Source of the DNA: Gillisella vitis
Lineage (GTDB): Bacteria > Pseudomonadota > Alphaproteobacteria > Rhizobiales > Rhizobiaceae
Length of the DNA stretch: 64,000 bases
Direction: 5' to 3'
Assembly: GCA_009744235.1 (NCBI GenBank)
Contig: WPHV01000017.1
Span: 58,488 to 122,487 of the forward strand
Positions 27,951 through 36,754 of the stretch are shown here, in pieces. Position numbers and translations under genes: made by a program. Each line of letters opens with the position of its first letter. Position 1 is the first letter of the stretch. The notes beneath the pieces are model-generated. The model made no database searches. It worked only from the letters and a program-made list of their open reading frames with translations, and had not been told where the DNA came from.

Positions 27951-28808
27951 ATGAGTTTCGGCTTCGATCTGGATCTTCTGAAAACCTTTGCTGCAGTCGT
28001 CGATTGCAGCGGCTTCACCAAGGCGGCCGAACGGGTGCGCTTGACGCAGTCGACGGTGAGCCAGCAGATCAAGAAGCTGGAGGTCAATTTAGGCACCTCA
28101 CTGCTGCGGCGGGACAAATCGACCGGAACTGTTGAAACCACGGAAACCGGCGAGTTGCTGCTGAGCTATGCGCGCAGAATACTGGCCATCGCAGATGAGG
28201 CCGCCGAGGTCATGCGAAAACCTCTGGCGCCGCGGACCGTTCGCCTCGGCGTTCCGGAAGATTTTGCCGGGCGGCGCCTCATCAATCTGCTGTCGGGATT
28301 TTCAGCTGCATCGCCTCGCATAAGGCTCGACACGGTTAGTGGCTGGAGCACCGAGCTCCGCCGCCTGCTGGATGCGGGCGAAATTGACCTCGCGCTGATC
28401 AAGCGCGAGCCCGGAGATGGGGCCTGTCTCGCGAGCTGGAAAGAAGAGCTGGTCTGGGTGGAAAGTGCCACCCGTCCTGTTGAGACGGATCCGGTCCCTC
28501 TCGCTGTTTTTCCCGTCGGATGCATCTACCGGGATCGCGCGATCCGCGCGATCGAGCGCAGCGGTCGTCGTTGGCGGATCGCCTATACCAGCCAGGGCCT
28601 GATGGGCGTGCAGGCAGCGGTTGCTTCCGGGCTCGGAATCAGTCTGCTACCTTCCGACGCGGTGCTGCCCGAACACCGGCAACTCGGACCGCTGGACGGG
28701 TTTGGTGATCAGCCCGCGTCCGAGTTGGCGCTAGTGAAAGGACGGGCGAGCCTCTCTGCGGAGGCGCAGTCCGTCGGCCGCTTCCTGACGGATAGTCTGG
28801 GGTCGTAA
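27951..28808 (+). CDS. LysR family transcriptional regulator
   Basis: A 285-residue LysR protein: FDLDLLKTFAAVVDCSGFTK and RLTQSTVSQQIKKLE form the DNA-binding domain; the effector domain begins RTVRLGVPEDFAGRRL. It is divergent from the HAD/class II aldolase operon and shares a short control region with a clear inverted repeat. The inducer is unknown. Confidence 0.93.
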   Translation: MSFGFDLDLLKTFAAVVDCSGFTKAAERVRLTQSTVSQQIKKLEVNLGTSLLRRDKSTGTVETTETGELLLSYARRILAIADEAAEVMRKPLAPRTVRLGVPEDFAGRRLINLLSGFSAASPRIRLDTVSGWSTELRRLLDAGEIDLALIKREPGDGACLASWKEELVWVESATRPVETDPVPLAVFPVGCIYRDRAIRAIERSGRRWRIAYTSQGLMGVQAAVASGLGISLLPSDAVLPEHRQLGPLDGFGDQPASELALVKGRASLSAEAQSVGRFLTDSLGS

Positions 28809-28847
28809 TGTCCTAGGCGAAGGTACGCGGGTGACCTTGCTACCGTT

Positions 28848-29468
28848 TCAGGAGAGGCGAAGCGCCGCCTTCAAGCCTGCGATCTGCAAATCGAGCCCAA
28901 ACGCAAAACGTTGATCGGCATTAGCTCCGGCAATCTCACGCATCGCTATTGCAGCCATAGGAAATTTTTCTGCCAGGGGGTTCTCCTCCTGACCTACCGG
29001 TTCTGTTCCGCGCACAAGACCCTGCTCCTCGATAACGAAGCCGATCACGAAATAGACGATCGTGAACGCACCCCAAGTCGCGACACGGTCGTCAGCTCCG
29101 GCTTGCTTGAGAGAGCTGATCAGCAACGAGCCGACGCGCAGCACGTTATCGGATAAGGGATAGGTGCCGGCGAAAACGCGTGCCGCATCGCGGCGCGACA
29201 GCAGGGCGTTGCGCACTTCGGAGGCCACGCGCCCAAGCCTCGCATCCCACGCCTCGCTTTCCGGATTGCTTGCGGCGACCGGCTCCATTAGCGCATCCGC
29301 CATCCCCTCGAGCAAGGCGTCCTTGTTGGCAAAATGCCAGTAAAGCGAGGGTGCCTGAATGTTCAGGGCGTCTGCCAGCTTACGCATCGTCAACCCCTCC
29401 ATGCCGACCTCATCAAGCAGTTTGAGTGCCGTCGAGATGACCTCGGTTTTCACGATACGCATGTCCAT
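28848..29468 (-). CDS. TetR/AcrR family repressor (TetR C-terminal type)
   Basis: A 206-residue repressor. The HTH is GLTMRKLADALNIQAPSLYW and the C-terminal part (SLLISSLKQAGADDRVATWG) matches the tetracycline-repressor C-terminal domain. The gene is divergent from the flavin monooxygenase. Two 15-bp palindromes with the consensus TCTAAC-N3-GTTAGA lie between them and are the probable operators. Loss of binding on sensing an aromatic or antibiotic would induce the monooxygenase. Confidence 0.93.
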   Translation of the reverse strand: MDMRIVKTEVISTALKLLDEVGMEGLTMRKLADALNIQAPSLYWHFANKDALLEGMADALMEPVAASNPESEAWDARLGRVASEVRNALLSRRDAARVFAGTYPLSDNVLRVGSLLISSLKQAGADDRVATWGAFTIVYFVIGFVIEEQGLVRGTEPVGQEENPLAEKFPMAAIAMREIAGANADQRFAFGLDLQIAGLKAALRLS

Positions 29469-29488
29469 CTCCAGTTTTCTGTTGACTC

Positions 29489-29503
29489 TCTAACACTGTT
29501 AGA
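29489..29503. promoter_or_regulatory. TetR operator 1
   Basis: TCTAACACTGTTAGA, a near-perfect 15-bp palindrome with one central odd base, overlaps the spacer of a plausible promoter (TTGACT at 29482). It pairs with a second site four bases away. Confidence 0.75.
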
Positions 29504-29507
29504 CAAA

Positions 29508-29522
29508 TCTAACAACGTTAGA
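29508..29522. promoter_or_regulatory. TetR operator 2
   Basis: TCTAACAACGTTAGA, sharing both half-sites with operator 1 and centred 19 bases from it, about two helical turns, as expected for two TetR dimers on one face of DNA. Confidence 0.75.
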
Positions 29523-29536
29523 TTGGAGAGCTCCTC

Positions 29537-30976
29537 ATGAAAATGAACTACGATGTTGTTGTTGTCGGCGCAGGGCCTGTCGGGCTGTGGCTGGCATGTG
29601 AACTGAAACTTGCCGGTGTGGATGTCGCCGTTCTCGAGCGGCGAACGGAGCGGACGGCGCAGTCGCGTGCGCTCACCATCCATGGGCGTTCATTGGAGGT
29701 ATTTGCCCTGCGTGGCCTTGCCGATCGCTTCCTGAGCACCGGCAAACCGATCCCGACCGGCCACTACGCGGTCCTGGATACGCGTCTGGATTTCTCAGCC
29801 TTCGACACCCGCTTCCCTTACACGCTGTTTATTCCGCAGGCCGTGACCGAGGAGCGTCTCGAAGAACGCGCGACTGAACTCGGTGTCGTCATCGTGCGGG
29901 GCGTGGCAGCAACCGGAATTGTGGACGACGGAAACCGCGTGCACCTCTCAACCGACGGCGGAGAGTTCTCCGGCTCCTATGTGGTGGGAGCGGATGGCGC
30001 TCGCAGCATCGTGCGGGAACAGGTTGGCATCTCATATGAGGGAGCAGAAGCCCGCAATTCTCTCATGCTTGCAGACGTAGTTCTCGCCTCGCCGCCGACG
30101 AAGCCCGTCGTGTCGGTCACCAATGAACATGGTTCGGTGATGATCGCGCCCCTCGGTGATGGCGAGCACCACCGCATCGTGCTCGTGGATCCCCAAAGAA
30201 CCCATGTGCCAAGAACCGAACCGGTCACTCTGGAAGAGGTAGCGAGACCGACCGCGCGCATTATCGGCGAGGACTATCAGCCTCGCGACCCGATCTGGCT
30301 TTCGCGTTTCACCGATGAGACGCGTCTTGCCGGAACCTATCGCAAGGGCCGCGTCCTGCTCGCCGGCGATGCCGCGCACATCCACGCCCCGATGGGCGGA
30401 CAGGGCATGAATGTCGGACTGCAGGATGCATTGAATCTCGGCTGGAAACTGGCCGCAGTCGTGAAGGGCGAGGCGCCCGACAAACTGCTTGATACCTATG
30501 ACGAGGAACGGCGTCCAATAGGACAAATTCTCTACAACAATACCCTGGCGCAGGTCGGGCTCGTCACCCGCTTCGATCCGGCGACCCTTGCCCTGCGCGA
30601 GACGCTGAACGAGCTCCTAAAAATGCCTGCAGTCAATCATCGTCTTGCCGGCGAGCTTTCCGGCTTTGACGTCGCCTATGGCCACTATGCAAAGGCGGCC
30701 GTTGCTGCCGGACGATTGGCAGCAGGAGTGCGCGTTCCCGATATCGAACTTGTCGGCAAGGACGGCGCATCGATGTCGCTCTACAGCCTGCTGGTCGAAG
30801 GACGTTGGCTTCACATTTCCTTCAAACCAGGCGCATCGGTTGCCGGCCCGGAATGGTTGCGATCCAGCAGCGTCAAATCCCTGTCGGCAAATCCATCCGA
30901 CCATGCGGCCCTTCGCGGCGTCCGGGCGCTGTTGGTCAGGCCCGACGGTTATGCCGCGGCTATCGATCAGGAATAA
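29537..30976 (+). CDS. FAD-dependent monooxygenase, rifampicin-monooxygenase-like
   Basis: A 479-residue group A flavoprotein hydroxylase. It has the GxGxxG Rossmann motif VVVGAGPVGLWLACELKLAG, the DG motif VVGADGARSIVREQ, and the GD motif VLLAGDAAHIHAPMGGQGMN. The C-terminal thioredoxin-like extension ends LLVRPDGYAAAID. The layout and PMGGQGMNVGLQDALNLGWK match rifampicin monooxygenase (Rox) and polyketide hydroxylases, which use NADPH and O2. Together with a TetR partner and RidA downstream this suggests detoxification of an aromatic compound or antibiotic; the substrate cannot be assigned. Confidence 0.9.
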   Translation: MKMNYDVVVVGAGPVGLWLACELKLAGVDVAVLERRTERTAQSRALTIHGRSLEVFALRGLADRFLSTGKPIPTGHYAVLDTRLDFSAFDTRFPYTLFIPQAVTEERLEERATELGVVIVRGVAATGIVDDGNRVHLSTDGGEFSGSYVVGADGARSIVREQVGISYEGAEARNSLMLADVVLASPPTKPVVSVTNEHGSVMIAPLGDGEHHRIVLVDPQRTHVPRTEPVTLEEVARPTARIIGEDYQPRDPIWLSRFTDETRLAGTYRKGRVLLAGDAAHIHAPMGGQGMNVGLQDALNLGWKLAAVVKGEAPDKLLDTYDEERRPIGQILYNNTLAQVGLVTRFDPATLALRETLNELLKMPAVNHRLAGELSGFDVAYGHYAKAAVAAGRLAAGVRVPDIELVGKDGASMSLYSLLVEGRWLHISFKPGASVAGPEWLRSSSVKSLSANPSDHAALRGVRALLVRPDGYAAAIDQE

Positions 30977-30988
30977 GGGAGAGCATCG

Positions 30989-31393
30989 ATGGAGACTCTT
31001 AACCCTTCCTCCCTGACCGATGCCTTCTCGCACCTGATCGCACAAATCGCCATAACCCCGCCCGGCGCGCGTCTTGCCGCCGTCTCGGGCCAGGTCGCGG
31101 TCGACAGGGCAGGTCAACTCATTGGTGGAAACGATCACGCCGCCCAGGCAAGGCAATGCTTCGGGAATGTCTTCAACTCCCTCGCGGCCATGAAGGCGGA
31201 TCCTAATGACATCCTGCAGATGAAGATCTATGTGGTCCGGCATACTCCGGATCACGTTCCGGCGATCTTCGGTGCGGGCGCTGAAATATTCGGCGAAAAA
31301 TGGCCGGTATGCGCAAGTATCTGGATCGGCGTCGAAGCACTCGCGATGCCCGAATGGCTTGTCGAGATAGAGGTTCTGGTAGCCCTTCCGTAG
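30989..31393 (+). CDS. RidA family (YjgF) deaminase-like protein
   Basis: A 134-residue protein of the RidA fold: ISGQVAVD-like AVSGQVAVDRAGQLIGG, HAAQARQCFGNVFNSLAAMK, VVRHTPDHVPAI and CASIWIGVEALAMPEWLVEIE. RidA proteins hydrolyse reactive imines and enamines. It follows the monooxygenase by 12 bases and is likely cotranscribed, so it may handle an imine or ketone product. The catalytic Arg of true RidA is not obvious, so it may belong to a Rid subgroup. Confidence 0.9.
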   Translation: METLNPSSLTDAFSHLIAQIAITPPGARLAAVSGQVAVDRAGQLIGGNDHAAQARQCFGNVFNSLAAMKADPNDILQMKIYVVRHTPDHVPAIFGAGAEIFGEKWPVCASIWIGVEALAMPEWLVEIEVLVALP

Positions 31394-31404
31394 CGCAGGC
31401 AAAC

Positions 31405-31438
31405 ATGAGACGCAGGCGCCCGGAAGCCTGCGTCTCAT
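31405..31438. terminator. Strong hairpin between convergent transcription units
   Basis: A perfect 13-bp stem (ATGAGACGCAGGC/GCCTGCGTCTCAT) with an 8-nt loop lies 11 bases after the RidA stop. No U-run follows on either strand, yet its position between the rightward RidA and the leftward tctA fits a terminator. Confidence 0.6.
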
Positions 31439-31673
31439 CTCACGAATTCAGCAAGCTGAATGCGGATGACCACCACGCCTTGACGGGAATCGAACTTTCG
31501 GTTCCAGTTGTTTCGGTCAAGCCTTTGATCTGCAAGCCTGCTACAGCAACTGGGCGGCGAAAGTTTATTATAGAAAATAATCACACCATTCGGCGTTCGC
31601 GAAAGAAGGTAGCTCTCACACCCCATCACTTGAAAACTCGCCCTGGCGCCCGGGGACATGAAAATGTCCGGCA

Positions 31674-33182
31674 TCAGTCATCCTCTACGAACACCTGATC
31701 GCGCTTGGAACGTATCGACGGTAGGAGCGCCAGGATTACGCAGACCAGACCCAGGCCGAGCAGCGATGCAGCGATCGGGTTTGTGACGAACACCGTCGCG
31801 TCGCCGCGGGAGATGATCATCGCCCGCCGGAGATGCTCCTCGAGCAGCGGCCCCAGAACGAATCCCAGCAGAAGGGGTGCCGGTTCGCAGCCCACACGGA
31901 TCAGCACGTAGCCAAGTATGCCCGAGACGATGATTGCATAGACGTCGAAGGGGTTGTTGTTGATGGAATAACATCCGATCGAGGCAAAGATGACGATGGC
32001 CGGAAACAGCATGCGGTAGGGAATGGTCAGCATCTTCACCCACAGCCCGATCAGCGGCAGGTTGAGGATCACCAGCAACAGGTTACCGATCCACATCGAT
32101 GCGATGATGCCCCAGAACAGCGCCGGCTGGCTGGTAATGACGTCCGGCCCCGGCGTGATCCCCTGCAGGATAAAGGCGCCAACAATGAGTGCCATGACTG
32201 GATGGGCCGGAATGCCGAGGGTAAGCAGCGGAATGAAGGACGTCTGCGCCGCAGCGTTGTTGGCGCTTTCGGGTCCCGCCACGCCTTCGATCGCGCCATG
32301 GCCAAATTCGGCCGGATTTTTCGACAGGTTCTTCTCGACCGAATAGCTGGCAAAGGACGCCAATACGTGACCGCCGCCCGGCAATACGCCGAGAAGCGAG
32401 CCAAGCGCCGTTCCCCGCAATACAGGGCCGATAATCCGCCGGAAATCGTCTTTCGTCAGCCAAAGGTTCGTGACGTGTTTAACTCCGATTTCGCGCGTGT
32501 GCTCGTTCTGAAGGTTGCGGAAGATTTCGGAGACCCCGAATATTCCAACAGCAATCGAAACAAAGTTGATCCCCTGCGACAATTCCAGGCGACCGAACGT
32601 GAAGCGCTCCTCGCCCGTATAGATGTCCTGGCCCACCGTCCCAAGCAGCAAGCCGATGACGATCATGCCCAGCGCCTTCAGGACGGAACCGTGAGCGAGT
32701 GAGATCGAAACGAGCAGCCCGAGAACGATCAGGGCAAAATATTCCGGCGCGCCAAATTCGAGCGCGATGGAGGCAAGCGGCGGAGCCGCGATCGCCAACA
32801 GCATAGTTGCCACGCATCCTGCGAAGAAGGATCCGAGCGCCGCGGTTGCCAATGCCTGGCCGGCACGCCCCTTTCGGGCCATCTGATAGCCATCGATCGC
32901 TGTGACAGCGGAAGAACTTTCCCCCGGCAGGTTGATGAGGATTGCTGTTGTGGACCCACCATACTGGGCGCCGTAGTAGATGCCCGAAAGCATGATCAGG
33001 GACGTTACCGGGGAGAATGTAAACGTGATCGGCAGAAGCATCGCGATCGTCGCTGTCGGCCCGATGCCGGGCAATACGCCAACGAGCGTGCCGAGCAGTA
33101 CGCCAACGAAACACCAGACGATGTTTATCGGCGTGAGAGCCGTTTCGAAGCCAAGGGCAAGATTCGAGATCAGATCCATCAT
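31674..33182 (-). CDS. tctA: Tripartite tricarboxylate transporter, large permease TctA
   Basis: A 502-residue membrane protein with about 12 hydrophobic segments. Signature regions are GTLVGVLPGIGPTATIAMLLP near residue 35 and SLLGVLPGGGHVLASFASY in the second half, the twin GxxPGxG motifs of TctA. It couples ion import to uptake of a small acid delivered by the periplasmic TctC. The start has GAGGTG upstream. It ends the transcription unit tctC, ttuC copy, tctB, tctA, so the substrate is probably tartrate. Confidence 0.93.
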   Translation of the reverse strand: MMDLISNLALGFETALTPINIVWCFVGVLLGTLVGVLPGIGPTATIAMLLPITFTFSPVTSLIMLSGIYYGAQYGGSTTAILINLPGESSSAVTAIDGYQMARKGRAGQALATAALGSFFAGCVATMLLAIAAPPLASIALEFGAPEYFALIVLGLLVSISLAHGSVLKALGMIVIGLLLGTVGQDIYTGEERFTFGRLELSQGINFVSIAVGIFGVSEIFRNLQNEHTREIGVKHVTNLWLTKDDFRRIIGPVLRGTALGSLLGVLPGGGHVLASFASYSVEKNLSKNPAEFGHGAIEGVAGPESANNAAAQTSFIPLLTLGIPAHPVMALIVGAFILQGITPGPDVITSQPALFWGIIASMWIGNLLLVILNLPLIGLWVKMLTIPYRMLFPAIVIFASIGCYSINNNPFDVYAIIVSGILGYVLIRVGCEPAPLLLGFVLGPLLEEHLRRAMIISRGDATVFVTNPIAASLLGLGLVCVILALLPSIRSKRDQVFVEDD

Positions 33183-33192
33183 GGTGAGCACC

Positions 33193-33660
33193 TCATAGTC
33201 CGAAAACCGGCCCGAATGTCGGAATGGCAACTGCCAGCCCGACCTTGAAGACCAGATAGCAAAGAGTGGCGATGACGGCGGCCATCATAGCCGCCGATAC
33301 CAGCGAATTTCGGCGGGACGCGAGTGCCGTCATGAACGTGCACAGCAGGACGACGGGTACGAGCCCAAGATCGCGGGCTCCGGCTGCAAAGATGGCAAGT
33401 GCCAGACAGATAAGGACGAGCCCGCGCCAGGGGACGGAACCATCGGTCGGCTCCGGCTCACTGCGCAAGCCATCAAGGCCGATGACGACGCCTAGTGCAC
33501 CCAATACGAAAGCGAGAACCACCGGGAAAAAGCCCGGGCCCATCTGGGTCGCGGTCCCGAACTCATATCTTAGACCCTGCACAGCGAACGAGGCTGCGAT
33601 GGCGATGAAGATGCCACCGGCAATCAGGTTTTTCCGGGTGTGCTTTTCGAGTGTAGCCAT
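33193..33660 (-). CDS. tctB: Tripartite tricarboxylate transporter, small permease TctB
   Basis: A 155-residue protein with four hydrophobic segments and FGTATQMGPGFFPVVLAFVLG, the typical TctB G-P-G-F-F-P motif. It lies 10 bases upstream of tctA and pairs with it as the small membrane subunit. The ATG follows a GGGGAGGAGACC-type ribosome site. Confidence 0.92.
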   Translation of the reverse strand: MATLEKHTRKNLIAGGIFIAIAASFAVQGLRYEFGTATQMGPGFFPVVLAFVLGALGVVIGLDGLRSEPEPTDGSVPWRGLVLICLALAIFAAGARDLGLVPVVLLCTFMTALASRRNSLVSAAMMAAVIATLCYLVFKVGLAVAIPTFGPVFGL

Positions 33661-33699
33661 GGTCTCCTCCCCTCTGGCGTCCCCTGACGGTCCTCCCGT

Positions 33700-34776
33700 T
33701 CAGATGATATTCGATCCTGCGATTGCGTTGCATACGGCTTCGGTGACTTGGCTGGTGTTGGCGGTGCCACCGACGTCTGGCGTCAGGATGCCCGCTTCGG
33801 TCACGCGCTCGACGGCGCTCATCAGCCGTGCGGCGGCGTCGCGTTCACCCAGATGCTCGAGCATCTGCGCGGCAGTCCAGAAAGTGGCGATCGGGTTGGC
33901 GATACCCTTGCCGGTAATGTCGAAGGCAGATCCGTGGATCGGCTCAAACATTGATGGGAAACGGCGCTCCGGGTCGATGTTGGCCGTCGGCGCAACCCCG
34001 AGGCTGCCAGCGAGAGCACCAGCCAGATCCGACAGGATGTCGGCATGCAGATTGGTCGCCACGATCGTATCCAGCGTCTCCGGCTTCAGCGTCATGCGCA
34101 CCGTCATTGCATCAACCAGCATCTTGTCCCAGGTGACATCCGGGAACTCCGTCGCCACTTCGGCCGCGATCTCGTCCCACATCACCATGCCATGCCGCTG
34201 GGCGTTCGACTTGGTGACGACAGTCAGCAGTTTGCGCGGGCGCACCTGGGCCAGCTTGAAGGCGTAGCGCATAATGCGGGTCACGCCGACGCGGGTGAAG
34301 ATCGCCACTTCCGTGCCGACCTCTTCCGGAAGGCCCCTATGGGCGCGGCCGCCATGGCCGGAATACTCGCCTTCGGAATTCTCCCGCACGATGACCCAGT
34401 CGAGATCGCCTGGACCGCAATTGCGCAAGGGCGGCGTGATGCCGGGCAGGATCTTCGTCGGGCGCACATTGGCGTACTGGTCGAACCCCTGGCAGATCGG
34501 CAGGCGCAGGCCCCAGAGCGTGATATGGTCGGGAACGTCAGGGGCGCCGACCGCACCGAAAAAGATCGCATCGAACTTCTTCAGCTTGTCCAGCCCGTCG
34601 GCCGGCATCATCACGCCGTGCTTCTTGTAATAGTCCGAACCCCAGTCGAAGGTCTCGGTATGGATCTTGAAGTCACCGCTGCGCTGTTCCAGCGCCTCCA
34701 GAACCTGAAGACCCGCAGCTATAACCTCAGGACCAATCCCATCCGCAGGGATCGCTGCAATCTTGTATTCACGCAT
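33700..34776 (-). CDS. ttuC: Tartrate dehydrogenase, second copy
   Basis: A 358-residue isopropylmalate/isocitrate dehydrogenase-family enzyme that oxidises tartrate with NAD. PADGIGPEV is the cofactor start, VRENSEGEYSGHGG the substrate loop, DAMTVRMTLKPETLD and NLHADILSDL supply metal ligands, and EPIHGSAFDITGKG is the C-terminal signature. AGGAG precedes the ATG. From the ATG to four codons before the stop it matches the copy at 39462-40556 with only two synonymous differences. It sits inside the tct transporter cluster, giving that uptake system its own dehydrogenase. Confidence 0.95.
   Translation of the reverse strand: MREYKIAAIPADGIGPEVIAAGLQVLEALEQRSGDFKIHTETFDWGSDYYKKHGVMMPADGLDKLKKFDAIFFGAVGAPDVPDHITLWGLRLPICQGFDQYANVRPTKILPGITPPLRNCGPGDLDWVIVRENSEGEYSGHGGRAHRGLPEEVGTEVAIFTRVGVTRIMRYAFKLAQVRPRKLLTVVTKSNAQRHGMVMWDEIAAEVATEFPDVTWDKMLVDAMTVRMTLKPETLDTIVATNLHADILSDLAGALAGSLGVAPTANIDPERRFPSMFEPIHGSAFDITGKGIANPIATFWTAAQMLEHLGERDAAARLMSAVERVTEAGILTPDVGGTANTSQVTEAVCNAIAGSNII
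33706..34776. repeat. Copy 1 of a 1.07-kb near-identical repeat (ttuC coding region)
   Basis: Matches 39486-40556 base for base at an offset of 5780, apart from differences near 34636 and 34654. The match stops at the start codon at one end and four codons before this copy's stop at the other, with unrelated flanks. No insertion sequence or target duplication borders it. Confidence 0.95.
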
Positions 34777-34855
34777 GGGAAGTTCGCTCCTGTTCAAGGG
34801 CTAGCGCTCAAGGTTCAAGCGCCGGACGCATGGCCCGTGGCCATGACGAATGATG

Positions 34856-34884
34856 GATCGGCGGCTTATTCTCAGCCGCCGATC
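34856..34884 (-). terminator. Intercistronic hairpin after tctC
   Basis: A perfect 10-bp stem GATCGGCGGC/GCCGCCGATC with a 9-nt loop lies 10 bases after the tctC stop and 80 bases before the ttuC copy. With no U-run it may act as a partial terminator or an mRNA-stabilising element that raises tctC expression above the rest of the operon. Confidence 0.6.
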
Positions 34885-34893
34885 AAACCGAGG

Positions 34894-35862
34894 TTACTTG
34901 CCGCCTTCGCTGATCAGCTTCGTCAGTCGCTCGACTTCAGACGCGAACTTCTGGTCAAGCGCCGCCGGTGTCGCCAGATCTTCCGATACCGGTGCGGTTC
35001 CAAGGCTCGCAAAACGCTCGATCACGACCGGATCCTTGAGTGCGGCGCGCAACGCTTCCGCAAGCTTGCTGCGGATGGCTTCAGGCGTTTCCTTGGGTGC
35101 CCAGAGCGCATGCCAGGCACTGAGCTCGAACCCTTGCAGGCCGCTCTCTTCCACGGTCGGAAGATCTGGCAGCACGCCAATCCGCGCCTTCGTTGTCACC
35201 GCATAAGGATGAACCTCACCGGCCTTGATCTGGGTCGTGGTGTTGGTCGTCTGGTCGCAGGCGAGGTCGATACGGCCTCCAATGAGATCGGTCATTGCGG
35301 GACCCATCCCCTTGTAAGGCACCAGAGTGATCTTGGTGCCGAGCGCGTCTTGCAGCAACCTGCCGCAGAGATCGGAAACTGCACCTGTGCCGGCGGTCCC
35401 GAAGGTGACGGCAGGCCCGTTTGCCTTCACATAGGAGAGGAGATCGGTGAACGTCTTCGGCTCGAAGTCCTTCCTGCCGACGACCGTCATCGGGACCTCG
35501 GTAATCAGCCCGACGCTCGAAAAGTCTTCGATCGGCTTGTAGGTCAGGTTCGGGTAGAGCGCAGCGAAGGTGGCCACCCCGATATGGTAGAGCAGCAACC
35601 GGTAGCCATCGGGGTCCGCCTGCGCCACTGTTGCGGCACCAAGCGAGCCGCCGGCGCCGCCCATGTTTTCGATCAGCACCTGCTGGCCAAGGGTCGTGGA
35701 CATCGACTGCGCCACCAGGCGCGCCACGGTGTCACTCGGTCCACCTGCCGCTGCAGGCACCACGATTGTGATGGGTCGATCAGGATAGTTCTCCTGCGCC
35801 AGTACCATATGGCTGGACATGGCAAACAGGACACCTGTGAGGGACAACAGTACCTTTTTCAT
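34894..35862 (-). CDS. tctC: Tripartite tricarboxylate transporter substrate-binding protein TctC (Bug family)
   Basis: A 322-residue periplasmic protein. The signal peptide MKKVLLSLTGVLFAMSSHMV ends at VLAQ. The mature part opens with YPDRPITIVVPAAAGGPSDT, the Bug-family signature, and has GTAGTGAVSDLCGRLLQ and ELSAWHALWAPKETP. Bug proteins bind carboxylates with high affinity and hand them to TctAB. Being first in the operon with ttuC, it probably binds tartrate. The control region to the divergent GntR gene contains a palindrome. Confidence 0.94.
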   Translation of the reverse strand: MKKVLLSLTGVLFAMSSHMVLAQENYPDRPITIVVPAAAGGPSDTVARLVAQSMSTTLGQQVLIENMGGAGGSLGAATVAQADPDGYRLLLYHIGVATFAALYPNLTYKPIEDFSSVGLITEVPMTVVGRKDFEPKTFTDLLSYVKANGPAVTFGTAGTGAVSDLCGRLLQDALGTKITLVPYKGMGPAMTDLIGGRIDLACDQTTNTTTQIKAGEVHPYAVTTKARIGVLPDLPTVEESGLQGFELSAWHALWAPKETPEAIRSKLAEALRAALKDPVVIERFASLGTAPVSEDLATPAALDQKFASEVERLTKLISEGGK

Positions 35863-35917
35863 CGCGCTTTCCTCCCTGAGATCGCGAAGGATGCCTCCAC
35901 ATCCTTTTCCATGCTAT

Positions 35918-35929
35918 CTTGCATGCAAG
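35918..35929. promoter_or_regulatory. Palindrome, likely GntR/FCD operator
   Basis: CTTGCATGCAAG, a perfect 12-bp palindrome, resembles the TnGTnNACnA-type sites of the FadR subfamily. It lies 56 bases upstream of tctC and 82 bases upstream of the divergent regulator gene. Confidence 0.55.
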
Positions 35930-36010
35930 CTTACATTTATTGATGCGCGCCCGTTTGTCAAGCTCCAGGAGAGCGGCTATAACGAGCCTTGAAACAACGA
36001 CAGGCAGTTC

Positions 36011-36754
36011 ATGATCAGGACGATCGACATTCCCGGAGCCGCGCCACGCGATCCGGCCACAGAACAGAATTCAGCAAACTCCGACATCAACGGTTCGGGT
36101 CGGGTTTCTGCCGCCTATCTCGCCATCAAGGAGGCGATACGCTCCAATGCGTTTCCCCCCGGGTACCAAGCCGCAGAAATTGAAATTGCGCGTCAGCTCG
36201 GCATGAGCCGAACCCCGGTGCACGAAGCCATGGCGCGACTGCAGGAAGACGGACTGGTCCGGATACTTCCCAAGAAGGGCATCATCATCTGCGCCCTGTC
36301 TCCCGCGGACATCGAAGAAATCTACGAAGTCATCACCGCGCTCGAGGGTGCCGCGGCGGCACGGCTCGCCCGGCTGCCGATGGAGGAACGCGCGCCCGTC
36401 ATCCAGCTTCTGAAGGCCGCCACAAAGCGGATGATTGAGGCATTGGCCGACAACGACCTTCCACGATGGGCTGTGGCCGACGAGGATTTTCATCAGACTC
36501 TCGTAATAGAGAGCGGAAACAGCCGCCTCATGCGGATGGCGGGGACCGTCGCCGATCAATTGCATCGCGCCCGCATGTTCACCCTCAACCTACGGCCCTT
36601 GCCGCTGCACTCGGCCGGTGAGCATGCGGAAATCATAGAAGCAATCGAGCAGGGTGATGGGGATGCGGCGAGCCGCGCCGCACGGCTGCACCGCAAACAT
36701 GCTCATGACGCATTGATCCCCCTTATTGCTCGATACAATCTACGCAATCTCTAG
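36011..36754 (+). CDS. GntR family regulator, FCD (FadR) type
   Basis: A 247-residue regulator. The winged helix is YQAAEIEIARQLGMSRTPVHEAMARLQEDGLV, and the FCD domain supplies metal-binding positions in DEDFHQTLV (Asp, His) and HAEIIEAIEQGD. Such proteins usually repress acid-uptake genes until the substrate binds. It is divergent from the tctC operon and its 3' end overlaps the pyruvate kinase gene by 15 bases in convergent orientation, so transcripts could interfere. Confidence 0.93.
   Translation: MIRTIDIPGAAPRDPATEQNSANSDINGSGRVSAAYLAIKEAIRSNAFPPGYQAAEIEIARQLGMSRTPVHEAMARLQEDGLVRILPKKGIIICALSPADIEEIYEVITALEGAAAARLARLPMEERAPVIQLLKAATKRMIEALADNDLPRWAVADEDFHQTLVIESGNSRLMRMAGTVADQLHRARMFTLNLRPLPLHSAGEHAEIIEAIEQGDGDAASRAARLHRKHAHDALIPLIARYNLRNL

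Noticed and set aside
31440-31673. A possible reversed tRNA (GGGAATCGAAC) after RidA
   Set aside because: The flanking bases do not pair into T-arm or acceptor stems, and no anticodon arm is present.
34045-35943. A 632-codon rightward open frame opposite ttuC and tctC
   Set aside because: It spans two unrelated real genes on the other strand and is a GC-skew artefact; part of it is duplicated only because ttuC is.
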